Assembly: GCA_013816485.1 (NCBI GenBank)
Contig: JACDEI010000013.1
Location: 42,151 to 106,150 of the forward strand
From: Planctomycetota bacterium
GTDB lineage: Bacteria; Planctomycetota; UBA11346
Direction of reading: 5' to 3'
DNA: 64,000 bases
Shown here: piece after piece, positions 45,911 to 54,692 of the stretch
Numbering within the stretch: the stretch's first letter is position 1
Layout: the number at the start of each line of letters is the position of its first letter
Program-made: the position numbers and the translations under genes
Notes under the pieces: model-generated
Database searches by the model: none
What the model was told of the DNA's origin: nothing
The model's input: the letters and a program-made list of their open reading frames with translations, nothing else

Positions 45911-46435
45911 ATGCCCCGCACCGCGCTGTTTGTCGAGATTCCTGGTGTGTTGATCGCCGCGTGGGCACCGGACCTGTTGCTGCCCAACGTTGGCATCGCC
46001 TTGCGGCGTCTGCGTCAACGAAATGTTCCGGTGATCGCCGTGACCGATCACCCGCCGGTCGAGGCGGATGAATTTCCGGATTTCACCGAGCGTCTGCAGC
46101 GTGCGATCTTGGAGGTGGGTGGCGAACTCGCGGGCGTCTACGCTGCGCTCCCGGACAAACCTGCGTCCTGGCGCAAACCGCGCCCAGGCATGTTGCTGGC
46201 CGCCGCACGCGAGTTGGAGATCGACCTGCCGACCAGTTGGTTGGTGGGCACCGACAACGCGGATGCCCACGCAGCAGCCCAAGCAGGCCTCGCCGGGGTG
46301 GTGTTGGTCGAGGGCGTCGATCCACCAACCGAAGAATTGGGTATCGTGGTCGCCACGGCACGGGATCTGTGCGACGCCCCGCGGGTAATGATCCCGCGCC
46401 AGGGCGGTTGCTGGCACGATCACCCGCAGCGCTAA
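45911..46435 (+). CDS. HAD-superfamily (GmhB/HisB-like) protein with degenerate active site
   Basis: The protein has 174 residues. The fold matches the GmhB/HisB phosphatase group in order: an N-terminal strand, VIAVTDHPPVEADEF, WRKPRPGMLLAAARELEID and a SWLVGTDNADAHAAAQAG block. Yet motif I, normally DRDG, reads FVEIPGVL, so both catalytic aspartates are absent. It is therefore predicted to lack phosphatase activity. The ATG at 45911 starts the conserved region. It sits between DUF1501 and the MoxR operon and may be independent. Confidence 0.6.
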   Translation: MPRTALFVEIPGVLIAAWAPDLLLPNVGIALRRLRQRNVPVIAVTDHPPVEADEFPDFTERLQRAILEVGGELAGVYAALPDKPASWRKPRPGMLLAAARELEIDLPTSWLVGTDNADAHAAAQAGLAGVVLVEGVDPPTEELGIVVATARDLCDAPRVMIPRQGGCWHDHPQR

Positions 46436-46584
46436 CGGGGCGGAGCCGGCGGAGCCTCATAATCGTCCATCAGGCTTGGGCGGAGCCCTGTAAAGCGTCA
46501 GGCGCAGATTGCAGCAGCCGGCGGAACGTGCGGTTGCCCCTTCGGGGGCGGTAGCGGATGCTCCCAGGGTCCGACGGAAGCCCC

Positions 46585-47499
46585 ATGCCAGACCTCATCG
46601 ACCGTGTCCTCACCCACCTGCAACAACTCATCCTGGGCAAGGAGCGTGCCGTGCGCTTGGCGGTGTGCTGCCTCCTCGCCCGTGGCCACCTGCTGATCGA
46701 GGATATTCCAGGTGTGGGCAAGACCACCCTCGCCAATGGCCTCGCGCGCCTGCTCGGTCTGCAATTGAAGCGCGTGCAGTTCACCAGCGACCTGCTGCCG
46801 GCCGACATCCTGGGCAACGCGATCTTCGATCGTGAGAAACAACGTTTCATCTTCCACGCCGGCGCGATCTTCGCGCAGGTGGTGCTGGCGGACGAGATCA
46901 ACCGCGCCAGTCCCAAGACCCAAAGCGCGTTGCTCGAAGCGATGGAGGAACGTCAGGTCACCGTCGATGGCGAACGTCATGTGCTGCCGGAACCGTTCTT
47001 CGTCATCGCCACGCAGAATCCTCAGCATCAGATCGGCACCTTCCCGTTGCCAGAATCGCAGCTCGATCGTTTCCTCATGCGCCTCGACCTGGGGTATCCC
47101 GATCGTACGGCGGAACGCGCGATGCTCGGCGGAAGCGACCGCCGGGTTTTGCTCGAGCAGTTCCAGCCGCAACTGACGCTGGCCCAGCTCGTCGATCTTC
47201 AGGCGCAGGTCACGCGTATCCATGTCGCGCCGGCGCTCACCGACTACCTGCTCGACCTGCTGACCTATACCCGCAGCGAGGCTTCCCCAGGACTCGGACT
47301 GTCGCCACGTGCCGGGCTCGCGCTGCAACGTGCGGCGCAGGCCTGGGCGCTGATGGCCGGTCGCGACCTGGTGATTCCCGAGGATGTCCAGGCGGTGGCG
47401 CCGAGCGTGATGGCGCACCGCCTGCGTGGCGGCGATTCCCATCAGGGTGATGGGCGGTCATTGGCTGACGCGGTGATGCGCGCGGTGGCGGTACCGTAA
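46585..47499 (+). CDS. MoxR family AAA+ ATPase
   Basis: The protein has 304 residues. Walker A is IEDIPGVGKTTLANGLARLL near residues 40-55 and Walker B is VLADEINRASPKTQSALLEA. The sensor region is VIATQNPQ, with FPLPESQLDRF (arginine-finger region) after it. MoxR proteins are chaperone-like ATPases that act with DUF58/VWA partners. The ATG at 46585 has GGAAG 6 bases upstream. The stop overlaps the DUF58 start (TAATG), so the two are coupled. It probably heads the run of genes to 54473. Confidence 0.93.
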   Translation: MPDLIDRVLTHLQQLILGKERAVRLAVCCLLARGHLLIEDIPGVGKTTLANGLARLLGLQLKRVQFTSDLLPADILGNAIFDREKQRFIFHAGAIFAQVVLADEINRASPKTQSALLEAMEERQVTVDGERHVLPEPFFVIATQNPQHQIGTFPLPESQLDRFLMRLDLGYPDRTAERAMLGGSDRRVLLEQFQPQLTLAQLVDLQAQVTRIHVAPALTDYLLDLLTYTRSEASPGLGLSPRAGLALQRAAQAWALMAGRDLVIPEDVQAVAPSVMAHRLRGGDSHQGDGRSLADAVMRAVAVP

Positions 47500-48542
47500 T
47501 GGAGCGTCCGGGGTCCGGAGTCCGGAGTCCGGGGTCCGGCGCTGCCCGCACGGCGGTCGCAGCGCTCACCGCTCCGACGTCTGTGCCGTCAGTGCCCCAT
47601 GCTGGGATAGTTGTTGGTGCTGAAGGACTCCGGACTGCGGACTCCGGACCTCGGACGCGTTTTTCCCGTCGTCGCCTGCGTCCCACCAACGCCGCGGTGT
47701 ACTTGGCGATGGTCCTGCTGTTCGTGCTGCTTGGCGCGGTGAACTACCAGAGCAACGCGGCGTACCTGGTCCTGGCCGTGGTCAGTTCCACCGCCGTGAT
47801 GTCGCTCCTGCACGCGTGGCGCAACCTCAACGGCGTGCGTATCATTCCTGGGCGCACCTTCCCGGTGTTTGCTGGTGAACCGCTGCGTGCGCAAGTGCAG
47901 GTCGAGGCCGGCGAGCGCGATCGTTGGGCGCTGGTGGTCGATGCGCCGGAGATCGTCGAAGGGGACGGCATCCCGATTGTACATCTGCCACCGGATGGCC
48001 ACGCCACGGTCGAACTGGTGCTGCCCGGACGTCGCCGTGGTCGTCACACCGTGCAGCGGGCGCGCTTGAGCAGCGTGCATCCGCTCGGTCTGTTGGCGGT
48101 GATGTGCGAAGTGCCGGCGACCTGGTCCTGGGTGGTCTACCCGGCTCCGCTGCCTGGCGGCCAGGAATCGGATCAGGGTGGCGACGACCACCTGGCGGGA
48201 GCGCGCAGCAGCAGCACCGGCGACTTCCATGGTCACCGTCCGTATCAGCCTGGGGAACCTCATCGCCGCATCGACTGGCGCGCGGTGGCGCGCGGCCGCC
48301 CGCTGCTGCTCAAAGACTACACCCTGGGCGGCACCTCCGAATGCTGGATCAATTGGGACGACGATCACATCGCGGACGTGGAGATCCATCTGTCGGTGGT
48401 GTGTGGTCGCGTGCTCGCTGCTGAACGTGATGGTCGGCGTTACGGCCTGCGTCTGCCGGGACGCACCATTGATCTGGGGCACGGCGACGATCATCGCCAT
48501 GCCTGTCTCGAAGCCCTCGCCCTGTTCGAGGCCACGCCGTGA
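47499..48542 (+). CDS. DUF58 protein with repeat-encoded N-terminal insertion
   Basis: The protein has 347 residues. After the insertion it looks normal: two membrane helices (AAVYLAMVLLFVLLGAVNYQ, AAYLVLAVVSSTAVMSLLH), a beta domain and the DUF58 motif FHGHRPYQPGEPHRRIDWRA, then RGRPLLLKDY. The start ATG overlaps the MoxR stop, yet codons 3 to 54 are made of an inverted heptamer array plus spacer (SGVRSPGS, then RTADSGPRT). The start overlap argues that the array is translated. DUF58 proteins act with MoxR at the envelope. The GTG of the next gene overlaps its stop. Confidence 0.87.
   Translation: MERPGSGVRSPGSGAARTAVAALTAPTSVPSVPHAGIVVGAEGLRTADSGPRTRFSRRRLRPTNAAVYLAMVLLFVLLGAVNYQSNAAYLVLAVVSSTAVMSLLHAWRNLNGVRIIPGRTFPVFAGEPLRAQVQVEAGERDRWALVVDAPEIVEGDGIPIVHLPPDGHATVELVLPGRRRGRHTVQRARLSSVHPLGLLAVMCEVPATWSWVVYPAPLPGGQESDQGGDDHLAGARSSSTGDFHGHRPYQPGEPHRRIDWRAVARGRPLLLKDYTLGGTSECWINWDDDHIADVEIHLSVVCGRVLAAERDGRRYGLRLPGRTIDLGHGDDHRHACLEALALFEATP
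47505..47659. repeat. Heptamer inverted repeat, copy B
   Basis: The left arm (47505-47541) is TCCGGRG units, mixed A and G. The right arm (47625-47659) is CTCCGGA-type units with several base changes. The spacer is 83 bases. The element begins 6 bp after the DUF58 start codon and stays open in that frame throughout. Confidence 0.85.
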
Positions 48543-50569
48543 TCAGCAGCGAACCACATGGCTTCGCCCGCGTCGCCTGGTTGGTGGTGGCGATGACCAT
48601 GGCCACCGTGCCGTTCCTCGACATCCTGCCACCGTGGTTGACTCTCGCCCTGATCGGGCTTGGCACTTGGCGTCTGGTGACCGAACACCGTGGCCTGGTG
48701 GTGGTACCGATCCTGCCGGTGCGCCTGCTGCTGGTGCTAATCGTCGCTGTGCTGCTGCTGATCACCGACAACCTCGGCTTTGGCCTGACCGCAGCCACAC
48801 CACTGTTCGTATCGCTGTTGTGGAGCAAGTTGTTGGAACTGAAGGCGCGGCGTGACTTCATGGTCGCCTGCGTGCTGTGTTATTTTCTGGTGGCGGTGCT
48901 GCTGTTCGATCGTCAGTCGCTGTTCACCTGCCTCTATGCCATCGCCACGCTGGGAGCGATCACCATCGCCTTGGTCAGCTACCACCTGGATCACGGTGCC
49001 GCGCGCAGCTTCCGTCTGGGCTCGCGCCTGCTGCTGCAAGGCCTGCCGTTGGCGGCGGCGATCTTCGTGTTGTTTCCACGGCTGCAGGTGAACTTCCCCA
49101 ACTTGGGTGGCCAGGCGATCTCCGGCTTCTCCAACAAGCTCACCCCAGGTGACGTGGCGCGTATCGCTCTCAGTGATGAGCCGGTTATGCGTGTGGAGTT
49201 CCCCAATGGCGACATGCCCGCGGCGGACAAACTCTACTGGCGTGGATTGGTGCTCAGCCAGACCGACGGTGCGACCTGGAACGTCGCAGCGGAAACCCCG
49301 GCATACGAGAACCCGCCGGCAGCGCGCAATCCCGCGCACCGTGCGGTCGTCCAGGACATCAGCCTGCAACCGCTGAATCAGCGCTGGTTGTTCGCGCTGG
49401 AGGTGGCGGAACAACCGCCGGAGAAGACCCGGTTGGGCATGAACCGCACGTTGGCTCGCCGCCACGCGCCGGTGCAGATTCTACGCTATCGCGTCACGTC
49501 ACGCCTGGGAGAGCTGCCGACCGACAACGACGATCTTGGGCTTCAGCTGCCGACCGAACTCGACCCGCGCATCGCCACGTTGGCGCAGGAATGGCGCGCC
49601 GGGAGCAACGACCCCCAGACGATCGCCGCCCGCGGCATGGCGTGGTTCGCCGCCAATGGCTTCACGTATTCCCTCTCGCCAGGAACGATGGACGCCGGTG
49701 CGGCGGAATTCCTCTTCGAGAAACGCACGGGTTTCTGCGCCCACTACGCCACCGCGTATGCGTTGGTGCTGCGCGTCGCCGGCGTGCCGGCGCGGGTGGT
49801 GATCGGCTTCCGTGAAGGCGAACACAACGATATCGGGGAGTTCCTGCTGGTGCGTTACGACCATGCACATGCGTGGTGCGAAGTCCGTCTCAGCGACGGC
49901 TGGCACCGCTATGACCCGACCAAGGACATCCCGGCGGCTCCGGGTGAAACCGCTCCGGCCACGCGTCGTGCCGGTGGTGCCGATGCCTTGTCGAGTAGCG
50001 ACCGCAGTCCCTCGTGGCTGCCGTTGTGGTTGCGCGGTCCCCATGCCCGCATCAACCAATGGCTCGCTTTCGTCGACGCCAAGTGGGAATCGAACATCAT
50101 GGGCCTGGACAGTACTAAGCAGGGCGAAATGTTCGGCGTGGCCGGCTTCCAGCGATTCGGAAACTGGTTGCTGATCGGACTCATCATCTGCGCCCTGGGC
50201 ACGGTGGTGGTGGCATTCGTGTTGTGGTCGCGGGTCCGTCCCGCCCGGCGTGCCGTCGATCCGGTGGCCGAGGTCTATACGCAGTTCTGTAGCCACCTCG
50301 CGCGGTTCGGGGTGGTGCGCCATCCCAGTGAAGGTCCGCGGGATTTCACCCAGCGCGCTGCCGCCACGTTGCCGACGGTGGCCGAGGCCATCCGTGCCGT
50401 CGGCGTGATCTATGAAGAGGTGCGTTATGGCCGTCCAGGCGATGCCGCCGCGGGCCTGCAACGCCTGCGGCGCGCCGTCCGGGCGGTGCCACGCCAGATG
50501 CCCGTGAGGCCACCCGCTGAGCGCGCTTCTGCCGCGGAGCGAGCTTCCGCTGCCGGGCAATCTGACTAG
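48539..50569 (+). CDS. TgpA-like membrane transglutaminase
   Basis: The protein has 676 residues. An N-terminal DUF3488-type region with several membrane helices (about residues 10-190) precedes a periplasmic transglutaminase core. The catalytic Cys is in RTGFCAHYATAYALVLRVAG, the His in DHAHAWCEV and the Asp in GWHRYDPTKD. A helix (LLIGLIICALGTVVVAFVLW) and a DUF4129-like tail follow. It starts with GTG overlapping the DUF58 stop (GTGA). MoxR-DUF58-TgpA is a widespread conserved set of envelope proteins; its function is not fully known. Confidence 0.92.
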   Translation: MISSEPHGFARVAWLVVAMTMATVPFLDILPPWLTLALIGLGTWRLVTEHRGLVVVPILPVRLLLVLIVAVLLLITDNLGFGLTAATPLFVSLLWSKLLELKARRDFMVACVLCYFLVAVLLFDRQSLFTCLYAIATLGAITIALVSYHLDHGAARSFRLGSRLLLQGLPLAAAIFVLFPRLQVNFPNLGGQAISGFSNKLTPGDVARIALSDEPVMRVEFPNGDMPAADKLYWRGLVLSQTDGATWNVAAETPAYENPPAARNPAHRAVVQDISLQPLNQRWLFALEVAEQPPEKTRLGMNRTLARRHAPVQILRYRVTSRLGELPTDNDDLGLQLPTELDPRIATLAQEWRAGSNDPQTIAARGMAWFAANGFTYSLSPGTMDAGAAEFLFEKRTGFCAHYATAYALVLRVAGVPARVVIGFREGEHNDIGEFLLVRYDHAHAWCEVRLSDGWHRYDPTKDIPAAPGETAPATRRAGGADALSSSDRSPSWLPLWLRGPHARINQWLAFVDAKWESNIMGLDSTKQGEMFGVAGFQRFGNWLLIGLIICALGTVVVAFVLWSRVRPARRAVDPVAEVYTQFCSHLARFGVVRHPSEGPRDFTQRAAATLPTVAEAIRAVGVIYEEVRYGRPGDAAAGLQRLRRAVRAVPRQMPVRPPAERASAAERASAAGQSD

Positions 50570-50578
50570 AACGCCAGC

Positions 50579-51421
50579 GTGCGTACCTACCTCGACCTCC
50601 TGCAACATGTCCTCGACCATGGCCGCGACCGCGCGGACCGCACCGGAACCGGCACGCGCGGCGTGTTCGGTCACCAGATGCGCTTTGATCTGTCGACCAG
50701 CTTCCCGCTGCTGACGACCAAGAAGCTGCATACCAAGTCGATCATCATCGAACTGCTGTGGTTCCTTGCCGGCCGCACCGACAACCAGTGGTTGAAGGAA
50801 CGCGGCGTCAGCATCTGGGACGAGTGGGCGACCGTGCCGCAATGTGCGCGTTTCGGCCGTGGCGAAGGCGATCTTGGTCCGGTCTATGGACATCAGTGGC
50901 GCAACTTCGGCGCGACCAAACTGCCGGACGGCACCTATGCGAAGAACGGCGTCGATCAGATCCAGTGGCTGCTCGATGAGATCCGTCGCAATCCCAACAG
51001 CCGTCGTCTGATCATCACCGGCTGGAATCCGCAGGAGCAGAACCAGGTCGCCCTGCCGCCCTGCCACACGCTCTTCCAGTTCTACGTCCAGGACGGCCGC
51101 CTGAGTTGCCAGCTCTATCAGCGCAGCGCCGACATCTTTCTGGGCGTCCCATTCAACATCGCCAGCTACAGCCTGCTGACGTTGATGATCGCGCAGGTGT
51201 GCGGCCTGAAACCCGGCGATTTCGTCCACACCATCGGCGATGCGCATCTGTATTCGAACCACGTCGAACAGGCCAAGCTGCAATTATCGCGTGAACCGCG
51301 CGCGCTGCCGACCATGACGCTCAATCCTGCCGTCACCGATCTGTTCAGTTTCCGCTTCGAAGACTTCACCCTCGCCGGTTATGATCCGCATCCTGGGATC
51401 AAGGCGGCGGTGGCGGTGTGA
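50579..51421 (+). CDS. thyA: Thymidylate synthase
   Basis: ThyA makes dTMP from dUMP with methylene-THF. The 280-residue protein has [18 protein letters not shown] at the N-terminus, the [12 protein letters not shown] and DEWA segments, and the catalytic Cys near residue 162 in [34 protein letters not shown] is the dUMP-binding segment. The start is GTG at 50579, 7 bp after the TgpA-like gene. The C-terminus is slightly longer than usual. It precedes folA, a common pairing, since ThyA consumes the reduced folate that DHFR restores. Confidence 0.96.
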   Translation: MRTYLDLLQHVLDHGRDRADRTGTGTRGVFGHQMRFDLSTSFPLLTTKKLHTKSIIIELLWFLAGRTDNQWLKERGVSIWDEWATVPQCARFGRGEGDLGPVYGHQWRNFGATKLPDGTYAKNGVDQIQWLLDEIRRNPNSRRLIITGWNPQEQNQVALPPCHTLFQFYVQDGRLSCQLYQRSADIFLGVPFNIASYSLLTLMIAQVCGLKPGDFVHTIGDAHLYSNHVEQAKLQLSREPRALPTMTLNPAVTDLFSFRFEDFTLAGYDPHPGIKAAVAV

Positions 51422-51434
51422 GGGGGAATGTAAC

Positions 51435-51550
51435 AGTCCGGGGTCCGGGGTCCGGGGTCCGGGGTCATCTGGGATGTGGTGAGCATGGACTCTGGGGTCG
51501 CCTGGGATGTGGTGCGCATGGACTCCGGACTCCGGACTCCGGACTCCGGA
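51435..51550. repeat. Heptamer inverted repeat, copy C
   Basis: The left arm (51435-51466) is TCCGGGG units. The right arm (51520-51550) is CTCCGGA units. In the spacer, a 25-base segment containing CTGGGATGTGGTG and then CATGGACTC is repeated (51469-51493 and 51502-51526), which suggests local duplication. It fills the thyA-folA gap and its right arm ends 1 bp before the folA ATG at 51552. Confidence 0.88.
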
Positions 51551-51551
51551 C

Positions 51552-52028
51552 ATGACCCCGCCACTCGCCCTCATCGCCGCGATGGCGAAGAACCGCGTCA
51601 TCGGCAACCGTGGAGATCTGCCGTGGTATGAGCCCGAGGACTTGGCGCATTTCAAGCGCACGACCTCCGGTCATGCCGTCATCATGGGGCGCAAGACCGC
51701 CGAATCGCTCAAGTTCAGGCCGTTGCCCAAGCGGCGAAATTTGGTGGTCACCCGTCAGTCGGGTTTGGTGCTGCCAGGATTCGAGGTCTTCACCGATCTG
51801 AATGCCGTGATCGCCGCGGCGCGCACGAGCGATCCGAGTCCGTTCATCATCGGCGGTGGTGAACTCTACTCGCTCGCGCTGCCGCAGATCACCACCATGT
51901 ACCTGACGGTGGTCGATCGCGAGTACGAAGGGGATGCGTTCTTCCCGGGCTTCAACGAGAACGACTGGCAGGAATCCGAGCGACGGGTCAGTGGCACGCT
52001 GATCTTCCGCACGCTCGTTCGCCGCTGA
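51552..52028 (+). CDS. folA: Dihydrofolate reductase
   Basis: The enzyme reduces dihydrofolate to tetrahydrofolate with NADPH. The 158-residue protein has LALIAAMAKNRVIGNRGDLPW at the N-terminus, then GHAVIMGRKTAESL and PFIIGGGELYSLALPQ. The ATG at 51552 gives the usual N-terminus and follows directly after the right arm of the heptamer repeat, so no standard ribosome binding site remains except GGA within the array. A start at 51507 in the same frame would add a repeat-encoded leader. The gene is co-directional with thyA. Confidence 0.95.
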   Translation: MTPPLALIAAMAKNRVIGNRGDLPWYEPEDLAHFKRTTSGHAVIMGRKTAESLKFRPLPKRRNLVVTRQSGLVLPGFEVFTDLNAVIAAARTSDPSPFIIGGGELYSLALPQITTMYLTVVDREYEGDAFFPGFNENDWQESERRVSGTLIFRTLVRR

Positions 52029-52054
52029 CGCCACGGGATCCACCAGCGGATCGA

Positions 52055-52123
52055 CATGGAGGACCGGAGGACCGGAGAAGGCTCCTGCGGTCGGATCCCT
52101 CTGGTCCTCCGGTGCTCCATGTC
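52055..52123. repeat. Inverted repeat of GGAGGACC type
   Basis: The left arm (52055-52076) reads ACATGGAGGACCGGAGGACC. The right arm (52102-52123) is its reverse complement with two mismatches. The loop is 25 bases. It lies between folA and trpD. It uses GGACC-based words rather than the heptamer and may be a related or independent element. Confidence 0.75.
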
Positions 52124-52215
52124 CGGTTTCTTCGCGGCTCTACGTGATTGGTGCGCTGGCCACACCAGGGTTGCGCGAGGCTTGGCGTGGTGCATGGGTG
52201 ATCTAGCGTGCAGGT

Positions 52216-53253
52216 ATGAGCACCGCGTCCTATTCCTCCCTGGTGTCCCTGGTCCGTACGGTTGGTGGCATGACGCCAGAACAGACCACGGTGGTGTTGC
52301 ACCACTTGATGGATGGCAGCCTGACGCCGGAGCACGGTGCCGAGGTGCTGATCGCCTGGAGCGAACGCGGTGAGACTGGGGCCGAACTCGCCACCGTGGT
52401 CGAGACCCTGTTGAGCAAGGCCGTCCACGTTCCCATTCCAGGCGGCATGGATCTGTGCGGCACCGGTGGCAGCGGGCTCGGGCGTTACAACGTCTCGACC
52501 ACCACGGCGTTCGTGCTCGCCGCTGCGGGTATCCCAGTGGTCAAACACGGCAACAAAGGCAGCAAGACGCCCAATGGCAGCTTCGACCTGCTCGAAGCGC
52601 TCGGCGTCCCGTTCCAATTACCGGTTCAGCAACTGGTGACGCTCCAGGCTGAAACGGGCGTGTGTTTCCTCTTTGCTCGTGCGGTGCATCCGGCGGTCGC
52701 GGCGGTCGCTCCGGCGCGCAAACTCGCGGGCGGTCGCGTGAAACGTACGATCTTCAACCTCGCCGGGCCACTCGCCAATCCCTGCCGGCCGAAACGTCAA
52801 CTCATCGGCGTCACCGACGAACGCACCGCGCACGTGGTCGCCGAGGCGATCAAACGGCTCGGCAGCGAACGTGCGCTGGTGGTGCGTGGTCATCCCGGCA
52901 TCGACGAAGTCAGCATCACCGGCCCGACCCACGTGTGGGACGTGCAGGGCGGACACATCCATCACGCCATCATCGAACGCATCCATCAACACGGCCTGGA
53001 CCACGCGCACCTGCCGTGCGGCGACGCTGTGCACAACGCGGCGATCTTCCATCGGATCATGTCGGGCGATGAACGCGGCCCGCTGCTCGCCATGGTGTGC
53101 GCCAACGCGGGTGCCGCGCTCGACTGCTGGCATGGCCGCAAGGTGCTCTCTGACAGCGTGGGCTTTGATCAGGCAAAAGACCTCATCGCCAGCGGCAAAG
53201 CCAAGCAGGCGTTCACCCGGCATCTGACGTTGGCGAAGCAGTTGGCGGAATGA
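52216..53253 (+). CDS. trpD: Anthranilate phosphoribosyltransferase
   Basis: TrpD joins anthranilate to PRPP in tryptophan synthesis. The 345-residue protein has DLCGTGGSGLGRYNVSTTTA near residues 78-97 (phosphoribosyl-binding), VVKHGNKGSKT, and the NLAGPLANPCRPKRQLIGV segment. GHPGIDEVSITGPTHVWDV is typical of the C-terminal half. It stands apart from other trp genes, within the run that follows thyA-folA. The next gene starts inside its stop (ATGA). Confidence 0.93.
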   Translation: MSTASYSSLVSLVRTVGGMTPEQTTVVLHHLMDGSLTPEHGAEVLIAWSERGETGAELATVVETLLSKAVHVPIPGGMDLCGTGGSGLGRYNVSTTTAFVLAAAGIPVVKHGNKGSKTPNGSFDLLEALGVPFQLPVQQLVTLQAETGVCFLFARAVHPAVAAVAPARKLAGGRVKRTIFNLAGPLANPCRPKRQLIGVTDERTAHVVAEAIKRLGSERALVVRGHPGIDEVSITGPTHVWDVQGGHIHHAIIERIHQHGLDHAHLPCGDAVHNAAIFHRIMSGDERGPLLAMVCANAGAALDCWHGRKVLSDSVGFDQAKDLIASGKAKQAFTRHLTLAKQLAE

Positions 53254-54473
53254 ACGACGGCACCACATCGGTGCCGCGTAAACGGCTGCGGACGTGGATC
53301 GTTCTTGCCACCATGGTCGTTGGGCTGTTGTTGGTGAGTATTCTGAGTGTGTGGATCTGGTTGCGCTCGGATGGTGATATTCGAGCGGTGGAGGAGGAAG
53401 CGCGGGCGTTTGGGATCAATCTTCAATCAGTGACTCCGCCGCTGACCGGCCCGATGCGTTTGGCGCAGGCCAAGCGGATCCAAGTCATGGCTGCGGCGAT
53501 CACGGTCGATTATGAGGGCCGTTACTTTCAATTGCGATCGAGTGTCCCGCCGTCGGAGGAATTCCGTGAAGCTCATCGCAGGGTTTCTTCCCAGGCGGTC
53601 TGCGATCTGGCGCAGGCGATCATCGATCTGGGGAACGATTCGACCGCTGCCCCACCAGGATGGTTGCGATCGTACCAGCCAAAGGATCTCTTGCTGAGCC
53701 GCATCGTGGTGTCCGAACCGGAAGAATTGGATGTCTGTCTGAAAGCGCACCAGACCATGATTGAGATGATGCTGCGAGAACGGGAATGGTGGTCGGCGCA
53801 GCGCCACGTGGGGGAATTCTGCCGGCATGCGGTATCTCGACTCCCCGATCAACGAGAGCGGTTGCGCTCTATGGCTGAATGGCTCGATGTGCAGGCGACG
53901 AGACTGTTGGAGGATCTCCCCCAGGTGATGGAAAATCTGGCGATCCACGACCTGAGCGTGGCACGAATCGATGATGGGATCCTGCGTGAACGCGGGGCGT
54001 TGATCCCCAGCTTTTTACAGATCGACACGGTCAGAGCGATTGCCATGCGCTTGGAACGTGCACGGCTACTCCGCGCAGAACTCAGTTGGTACAGCTTTCT
54101 CGCAACCCATCCCATGCAGCCACGAACCTGGATGGACGAAGCGGTTCGACGTGATGCACGAATTCTTACGGAGGGCAGTTGGCTGGGCGTCGAGCTGCAT
54201 CAGAACCTTTTGTATCCTCAACATCCGTACGCCGTTCGCAGCTTGCTCGGTGTCGTCCTCCATGCCCGCCTACTCGCCGCCGAACTGCGTGGTTCGCCGT
54301 GGCCGGTTGATGTGCTTGATCCGGCAGGGGGCCCCTTACGGCGGTGGGAAAAGGACGGACGTCTGATCGGTGCCTACAGTGTGGGCGTGAACGGCGTCGA
54401 CGACGGCGGGGATCGCCGCAGTGACATCACCTTGCGCCTGTACCTGGAACCGGAGTCCACTCCGGCTCCGTGA
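53250..54473 (+). CDS. Single-helix membrane protein of unknown function
   Basis: The protein has 407 residues. One membrane helix near residues 15-38 (TWIVLATMVVGLLLVSILSV) follows a short basic cytoplasmic tail. The rest is a helical soluble domain. Near the end, AGGPLRRWEKDGRLIGAYSV followed by GVNGVDDGG resembles the end of large exported proteins that I associate with planctomycete-type genomes. The ATG overlaps trpD (ATGA). A role cannot be assigned. Confidence 0.7.
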   Translation: MNDGTTSVPRKRLRTWIVLATMVVGLLLVSILSVWIWLRSDGDIRAVEEEARAFGINLQSVTPPLTGPMRLAQAKRIQVMAAAITVDYEGRYFQLRSSVPPSEEFREAHRRVSSQAVCDLAQAIIDLGNDSTAAPPGWLRSYQPKDLLLSRIVVSEPEELDVCLKAHQTMIEMMLREREWWSAQRHVGEFCRHAVSRLPDQRERLRSMAEWLDVQATRLLEDLPQVMENLAIHDLSVARIDDGILRERGALIPSFLQIDTVRAIAMRLERARLLRAELSWYSFLATHPMQPRTWMDEAVRRDARILTEGSWLGVELHQNLLYPQHPYAVRSLLGVVLHARLLAAELRGSPWPVDVLDPAGGPLRRWEKDGRLIGAYSVGVNGVDDGGDRRSDITLRLYLEPESTPAP

Positions 54474-54542
54474 CGGACTCCACTGGGTTTGCTTGTGGAA
54501 CGCTCTAACAACCGCGCCCCGCGGCACCTATGCGGAAGATTT

Positions 54543-54578
54543 GGAACACAATCTCAAACATACCTTGAGTTTTGTTCC
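54543..54578. repeat. Imperfect stem-loop in the 54.5 kb intergenic region
   Basis: The arms GGAACACAATCTCAA (54543-54557) and TTGAGTTTTGTTCC (54565-54578) pair with a few mismatches around a 7-base loop. It lies 70 bp after the preceding stop and about 115 bp upstream of the next start. It could be a terminator remnant or an operator; there is no clear T run. Confidence 0.4.
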
Positions 54579-54692
54579 CGATCGATAAGGTACGCCGCGC
54601 AAAAATTGAGCGCTAGGCTCTAGGCTCTTTGCCAACGCAAACCGGCCCAAGCCGTGTCAGAACGCTCATCAAAACCCCCAGAAGGAGTCAGC

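Noticed and set aside
49499..51283. Minus-strand frame opposite the transglutaminase and thyA genes
   Set aside because: It spans two clearly coding genes of the other strand, including a ThyA active site.
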